Origin: Endomicrobiia bacterium
GTDB taxonomy: Bacteria > Elusimicrobiota > Endomicrobiia > Endomicrobiales > Endomicrobiaceae
Length of the DNA: 5,549 nt
Direction: 5' to 3'
NCBI GenBank assembly: GCA_025998475.1
Contig: BNVZ01000090.1
Location: 1-5,549, forward strand
Shown: one piece after another, positions 5,489 through 5,549 of the stretch
Layout: each line of letters begins with the position of its first letter
Position numbering within the stretch: the stretch's first letter is position 1
Notes under the pieces: generated by a model
The model's database searches: none
The model's input: only the letters and a program-made list of their open reading frames with translations
What the model was told of the DNA's origin: nothing
Translations under genes and position numbers: made by a program

Positions 5489-5516
5489 GTAGTTGTTTTA
5501 ATCCGTTTGTTTTTGC

Positions 5517-5545
5517 TTGACAAGAGTCTAGTAGTGTGCTATAAA
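5517..5545 (+). promoter_or_regulatory. Strong sigma-70-type promoter reading out of the window
   Basis: TTGACA (5517-5522), a 17-nt spacer, then TATAAA (5540-5545), with TGC directly before the -10 (extended -10 motif). Transcription would begin just beyond the window's end, so the driven gene is not visible. The quality of the match suggests a well-expressed transcript such as a stable RNA or housekeeping operon, but that is only a guess. Confidence 0.75.
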
Positions 5546-5549
5546 CGCT

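Noticed and set aside
1..5549. CRISPR array, tRNA or rRNA genes
   Set aside because: No regularly spaced short repeats, no cloverleaf-like tract and no recognisable rRNA sequence were seen.

Overview
The window is low-G+C bacterial DNA (standard code, good Shine-Dalgarno sites) carrying four intact housekeeping genes on the + strand, flanked on both sides by decayed insertion-sequence DNA. A Gram-negative with a compact, decaying genome is likely. The LepA and LepB sequences and the many degraded IS pieces would fit an Elusimicrobiota/Endomicrobium-like symbiont, but this is a tentative impression from recall, not a demonstrated assignment.

Layout. Positions 1-235 hold the 3' end of an IS5-family (DDE_Tnp_4-type) transposase with a frameshift, plus the right end of that element. 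Positions 236-389 are the lepA leader, with a perfect 19-bp palindrome overlapping a TATAAT box. Then come lepA (390-2174, ribosomal elongation factor 4), a 129-bp gap with a near-consensus promoter, and a tight three-gene operon: lepB (2304-3251, signal peptidase I), an NfeD-family gene (3248-3679, ATGA overlap with lepB) and a QmcA/paraslipin-type SPFH gene (3701-4624). From 4625 to 5125 I see no credible gene. Positions 5126-5423 are a complete but internally deleted, MITE-like derivative of the same IS5-type element, with matching terminal inverted repeats and flanking TA dinucleotides. It is followed by a nested inverted repeat (5426-5488) and a near-consensus promoter (5517-5545) that fires out of the window to the right.

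How the genes work together. LepA acts on translating ribosomes, and lepA-lepB adjacency is a classic bacterial arrangement. LepB removes signal peptides from exported proteins. NfeD and its SPFH partner form a membrane scaffold or quality-control pair. The lepB-nfeD-SPFH unit therefore reads as a membrane-protein maturation and quality operon with its own promoter.

The most unusual points are: (i) the N-terminus of LepB carries a three-fold tandem repeat of a 27-28-residue transmembrane unit; (ii) two same-orientation IS5 remnants bracket the essential genes and share a 50-nt stretch with 49 identities, whose only mismatch falls where both copies appear to carry the same frameshifting extra base; (iii) the 294-bp element on the right joins the first ~50 codons of a transposase to its last ~35. 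I did not find evidence of a new defence or biosynthetic system.
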